Positions 60,840 through 64,000 of a stretch of 64,000 nucleotides of DNA are shown here, piece after piece. Under the pieces are notes generated by a model. That model did not search any database and was not told the DNA's origin. It saw only the letters and a program-made list of their open reading frames with translations. Position numbers and translations under genes: made by a program. Numbering within the stretch: the first letter of the stretch is position 1; every line of letters starts with the position of its first letter. Origin of the DNA: Pseudomonas fluorescens (lineage in GTDB: Bacteria; Pseudomonadota; Gammaproteobacteria; Pseudomonadales; Pseudomonadaceae); the NCBI RefSeq assembly GCF_001307275.1, contig NZ_CP012831.1, forward strand, positions 5,820,501 to 5,884,500, in the 5' to 3' direction.

Positions 60840-63626
60840 TCAAGGTTGGATAAAGACATTGACCGGGAAATCCCCCAGCGCGGTGCTGATCAGCAGCTCC
60901 CTTTGGGGTGTGACTGTTGCGCTTGAAAAAAGTCCCTTCAGTTTTTCATCCTTGGCGGCGAACGGTAACGATACGCGGGTATCGCCCCAATCCGACGCAG
61001 TCACCAGCGGCACGGCACTGTTTTCCAGCAAGTGCGCCGCATGGACAGGTACCACAATGATCGCCCGTTGTTGCGAGTCCTCGCGCATGAAGGCCAGTAC
61101 CCGATAGGCCTGCTCACCGAGCACTTCCAGCGGTTGGTAGCGGCCCTGGCGCCACAACTGCGGATACTCGGCTCGCACGGCCAGTGTCCGGGCGATCAAT
61201 GCCTGTTTGATCCGGCCGTCACGCCAATCGCGTACCAACGCGGCTGGGGTGCTGTCGGCCTGCATCGCTTCGCGGCGTGCCTGGAAATCCACCGGGCGAC
61301 GGTTGTCCGGGTCCACGAGACTGAAGTCCCAGAACTCGTTGCCTTGGTACAGGTCCGGTACGCCGGGTACGGTCATGCGCAGCAAAGTTTGCGCCAGACT
61401 GTTGAGGGCGCCCGCCGGCGCGACGGCCTGGACCGCCTCGGCGATGGCGTTGCGCAAGGGCAGCCCCTCATCGCCCAGCAGCAGGCGTTCGAGGAACATC
61501 TGGGTGGCTTGCTCATAAGCGTCGTTGACCGCCGCCCAGCTGCTTTGCAACTTGGCTTCGCGCAGGGCCTTGCGTTGCCATTGCCACAGGCGCTCGTTGT
61601 AGGCGGCCAGCGCCTGGTGGTCCTGGAGGTCGAGGTCCAGCGGCCAACTGCCTAGCAACGCCTGGTACAGGATCAGTTCATCACCGGCCGAGGGCGCCGC
61701 CGGGTCGCTGTGCAGCGAAGGCGAGAGGATGCGCCATTGTTCCACGCAGGCGGCGTACCAGTCGGCGCGCTCGCTGAGCACGGCCAGCCTGGCGCGGGTG
61801 TCTTCGCCGCGCTTGTGGTCGTGGGTGGCGGTGGTCATCAGGTTGTCGGGAAAGTGCTCGAGGCGTTCGAGGCACACCTGGTGGAACGCCTGCGCCGGGG
61901 CGCTGAAACGCTCGGTGTCATAGCCCACGTCATTGCGCGACAGCAGCACCGCCGAGCGATAGAGAGCGGTGTCCTCCACGGCCTTGGCGGCGGCCGGCGA
62001 GGTCAGTTGCTGGAAGCGTACGCAGGCGTGGCGCAGGCGTTTGCGCTGGCTGCCGCGGGGGCGATGCCGCCAAGGCATGCCACCGAGCCAGCCGGCCAGG
62101 CAGTCGAGCACCGGCCAGTCGGCTTCGCTGAGGGTTTGCCGGGCGCCTTCCAGGGCCTGGTTGAAAAACACCTGGTCTTCAGCAGAGCGCCCCAACGGCG
62201 TGATGTAGGTGCGATACACCGGGAAATGCACGACCAATTCCTGCAAGGCCCGCCGAATCGCGCCCAGGGTCAGGTCGCGGGTCATCACATCGTCCCGGGC
62301 CACCTGCAGCAGGGCCTGGGCAACGCTTTCGAAATCCCCGGCCAAGGAGCCATTGAGTATCTGCTGGCGAGCCAGGCGGGCTTCTTCGATGAAGTGCGCC
62401 GGCCGCTCACTGTGCCGGCTCCAGAATTCGGCAAGGGGGGCGGCACCGGCCGGGTCATGCTGCAACAGCGAGACCTGGTTCATGAACTCGTAGCCGGTAC
62501 TGCCGTCGATGTTCCAGTCCCGCCGCAACGTCTCGCCATCGCCGAGGATCTTCTCGACGAAAATCGGCAGGTGTCGGCTCGGCGACAGCGAGTTCACGCG
62601 TCGGCGCAATTTGCGGCAGTAACCACGAGGGTCGGCAAGACCGTCGATGTGATCGATCCGCAGCCCATCCACCAACCCTTCGCCGATCAATTCGAAGATC
62701 TTGGCATGGGTGGCTTCGAATACCGCCGGACGCTCGACCCGCAGCCCGCCCAGTTCATTGACATCGAAAAAGCGCCGCCAATTGATGTCGTCCGCCGCGG
62801 TGCGCCAGCTGGCGAGCCGGTAGCTCTGGCGCTCCAGCAACTGATGCAGGCGTTCGAAACCCTGGGGCTGGGTAGCGTCGTAGCCAGCCAGGTTGGCCTC
62901 GATGGCGGCCAGGATGCCGGCGTGTGCCGCCAGGTCCCGCAACTCCGTTTGCAACGGGCGAGCGAGGGCGTGGGCATCGGTCTGGTAATTCAGCGTGGTG
63001 AAGCGCTCAGCCAGGATCTTGAGCGATTCGGCCTGTTCGACGGGCAGGGTTTCGGCGGGTTTGAGCAGCTCGCCGTAGTGCATCGGGCAAATCGGGAAGC
63101 GGTGTTCATAGTGCTCGACGTAGAAGCTGCCGTGGGTGGCATCGAAGCGCAGTTGCAAGGTGCCTTCCTGCAAGGCCACGCCGTAGTCGCTGCCCAGGAA
63201 CGGCAGCAACAACTGGCCTTCCATCAGCGGGTCGGGGGAATGCCACTGGATGTCGAAGAACTCGCCGTACGGGCTGAGTCGACCCCATTCCAGCAGATCC
63301 AGCCACCAGGGATTGTCATTGCCGCCGACGGCCATGTGATTGGAGACGATGTCCAGGATCAAGCCCATCCGGTGCTCGCGCAAGGCTGCAACCAGGCGCT
63401 TGAGCGCGGCTTCGCCACCCAGCTCGGGGTTGACCAGGGTCGGATCGACCACGTCGTAGCCGTGCATGGAGCCGGCCCGGGCCTTGAGCAGCGGAGAGGC
63501 ATAAATGTGGCTGATGCCCAACGCGGCGAAGTACGGTACCTGGGGTATGGCGTCGTCCAGGGTGAAGCCTTTATGGAACTGCAGGCGCAACGTTGCCCGC
63601 AGAGGTTGGATCAATGGTTGTTTCAT
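60840..63626 (-). CDS. treY: Malto-oligosyltrehalose synthase
   Basis: The 928-residue protein is a GH13 enzyme that turns the reducing-end alpha-1,4 link of maltodextrin into a trehalosyl alpha-1,1 link. Regions visible are ALGISHIYASPLLKARAGSM, LILDIVSNHMAVGG, GLRIDHIDGLADP (nucleophile Asp), PIFVEKILGDGE (Glu) and TATHDHKRGEDTRARL. Length is full for TreY of pseudomonads. It overlaps malQ by 4 bp. TreZ, which releases trehalose, is expected just beyond the window, upstream of malQ. Confidence 0.97.
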   Translation of the reverse strand: MKQPLIQPLRATLRLQFHKGFTLDDAIPQVPYFAALGISHIYASPLLKARAGSMHGYDVVDPTLVNPELGGEAALKRLVAALREHRMGLILDIVSNHMAVGGNDNPWWLDLLEWGRLSPYGEFFDIQWHSPDPLMEGQLLLPFLGSDYGVALQEGTLQLRFDATHGSFYVEHYEHRFPICPMHYGELLKPAETLPVEQAESLKILAERFTTLNYQTDAHALARPLQTELRDLAAHAGILAAIEANLAGYDATQPQGFERLHQLLERQSYRLASWRTAADDINWRRFFDVNELGGLRVERPAVFEATHAKIFELIGEGLVDGLRIDHIDGLADPRGYCRKLRRRVNSLSPSRHLPIFVEKILGDGETLRRDWNIDGSTGYEFMNQVSLLQHDPAGAAPLAEFWSRHSERPAHFIEEARLARQQILNGSLAGDFESVAQALLQVARDDVMTRDLTLGAIRRALQELVVHFPVYRTYITPLGRSAEDQVFFNQALEGARQTLSEADWPVLDCLAGWLGGMPWRHRPRGSQRKRLRHACVRFQQLTSPAAAKAVEDTALYRSAVLLSRNDVGYDTERFSAPAQAFHQVCLERLEHFPDNLMTTATHDHKRGEDTRARLAVLSERADWYAACVEQWRILSPSLHSDPAAPSAGDELILYQALLGSWPLDLDLQDHQALAAYNERLWQWQRKALREAKLQSSWAAVNDAYEQATQMFLERLLLGDEGLPLRNAIAEAVQAVAPAGALNSLAQTLLRMTVPGVPDLYQGNEFWDFSLVDPDNRRPVDFQARREAMQADSTPAALVRDWRDGRIKQALIARTLAVRAEYPQLWRQGRYQPLEVLGEQAYRVLAFMREDSQQRAIIVVPVHAAHLLENSAVPLVTASDWGDTRVSLPFAAKDEKLKGLFSSATVTPQRELLISTALGDFPVNVFIQP

Positions 63627-64000
63627 CGGTCACGCTCGTTCGCCTGAAGTCTGGCGCAGGCGAGTATTTCCAGACGCCGGGCGGCGTCCGGGTGATCCAG
63701 CAACGCCTGGCTCTGCCGGGCCAGGCGGCGGCGCCAATTGGGATGGGTGTCGATGGTGCCGGGCAGGTTGGCCTGCTCCTCGATGCCCAGAGCATCTTCG
63801 AGCGGCAACAACACCAGCGGTGCGCGGGTGTGACCGAGGAAACGCACGCTGGCATCCAGCACCTGGTCGGTCTCGCGGTGTTCTTCGCGAAAATTCTGCG
63901 GATCCTGATTCAGCGCATGGCGCAGACCTTCGCGTTCGCGCTCGCGGTGCTTGCGCCAGTCCATTTCGGTGTGGGAGTCGATCAGGTCCAGCCGGGCGTT
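63623..64000 (-). CDS. malQ: 4-alpha-glucanotransferase, C-terminal part (continues past 64000)
   Basis: The 125 visible codons are the C-terminal end of MalQ: DWRKHREREREGLRHALNQD, then APLVLLPLEDALGIEEQANL, then PGTIDTHPNWRRRL, the typical amylomaltase ending. It transfers maltosyl units between dextrins and supplies substrates to TreY. Its stop overlaps the treY start (ATGA). The gene's start is outside the window. Confidence 0.93.
   Translation of the reverse strand, partial: NARLDLIDSHTEMDWRKHREREREGLRHALNQDPQNFREEHRETDQVLDASVRFLGHTRAPLVLLPLEDALGIEEQANLPGTIDTHPNWRRRLARQSQALLDHPDAARRLEILACARLQANERDR

Overview
The window is about 60-63% GC and reads as chromosome of a fluorescent-group Pseudomonas. 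The evidence is the muxABC-opmB efflux operon, the pdtB/exbBD two-partner-secretion locus, the glgX/treY/malQ trehalose-glycogen cluster, the many REP/BIME palindromes built on GTGGGAGCGAGCTTGCTCGCGA, and tRNA-Cys, tRNA-Leu and tRNA-Ser genes of ordinary gammaproteobacterial form. No phage, integrase, insertion sequence, CRISPR array or rRNA was seen. Function names come from reading the translated proteins; no database was searched.

Region 1 (1-7.4 kb) is a catabolic-looking cluster. It holds the start of a periplasmic solute-binding protein, a ribBA paralogue, a DUF1330 protein, a NUDIX hydrolase, a GntR/FCD regulator, a carboxymuconolactone-decarboxylase-family protein, a flavin reductase, an aldehyde dehydrogenase, an alpha/beta hydrolase and a DUF1185 protein. 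A palindrome with core ATGG-N4-CCAT (best form TGGTATACCA) sits before the DUF1185-led operon, between ribBA and DUF1330, in weaker form before the transport gene, and in degenerate form before gntR. This looks like a GntR-controlled regulon for an unidentified substrate attacked by a flavin-dependent oxygenase that is not in the window. It is the best candidate here for an undescribed system.

Region 2 (7.5-13.3 kb) has a 495-residue protein of unknown function with a glycosyltransferase-like C-terminal motif. Then comes the three-gene circularly permuted ATP-grasp / alpha-E / transglutaminase operon, followed by a tandem BIME array. Region 3 (13.4-23.6 kb) resembles the P. aeruginosa phdA-pdtB-exbB2-exbD2 locus: a Phd/transposase-like fusion, a TpsB transporter, a DUF2341-LamG-ExbB fusion, ExbD, a TonB-like protein, a porin, a coiled-coil protein, a YbjN-like protein, a parvulin and a LysR regulator. 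No TpsA exoprotein gene is present. A seven-unit BIME array follows (23.6-24.6 kb).

Region 4 (24.6-39.1 kb) contains a GNAT acetyltransferase, a hypothetical protein, a DUF3313 lipoprotein, tpx, muxABC-opmB (with a BIME between muxB and muxC), a dienoyl-CoA-isomerase-like crotonase, nudC and a TSUP transporter. Region 5 (39.3-47.1 kb) has tRNA-Cys and tRNA-Leu, a NUDIX protein, several very small proteins, a polysaccharide-deacetylase lipoprotein, an orphan sensor kinase, an SPFH protein, tRNA-Ser and a Bax-inhibitor-1 protein.

Region 6 (47.4-57.9 kb) has a probable haem-binding secreted protein, an Lrp/AsnC regulator, an EamA transporter, a GapN-type dehydrogenase, two related autotransporters (one nearly barrel-only), an endonuclease/exonuclease/phosphatase-family protein and a PIG-L deacetylase-like protein. 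Region 7 (58.0-64.0 kb) is glgX, a DUF2934 protein, treY and the 3' end of malQ, all on the minus strand. These genes work together in making and turning over trehalose and alpha-glucans.
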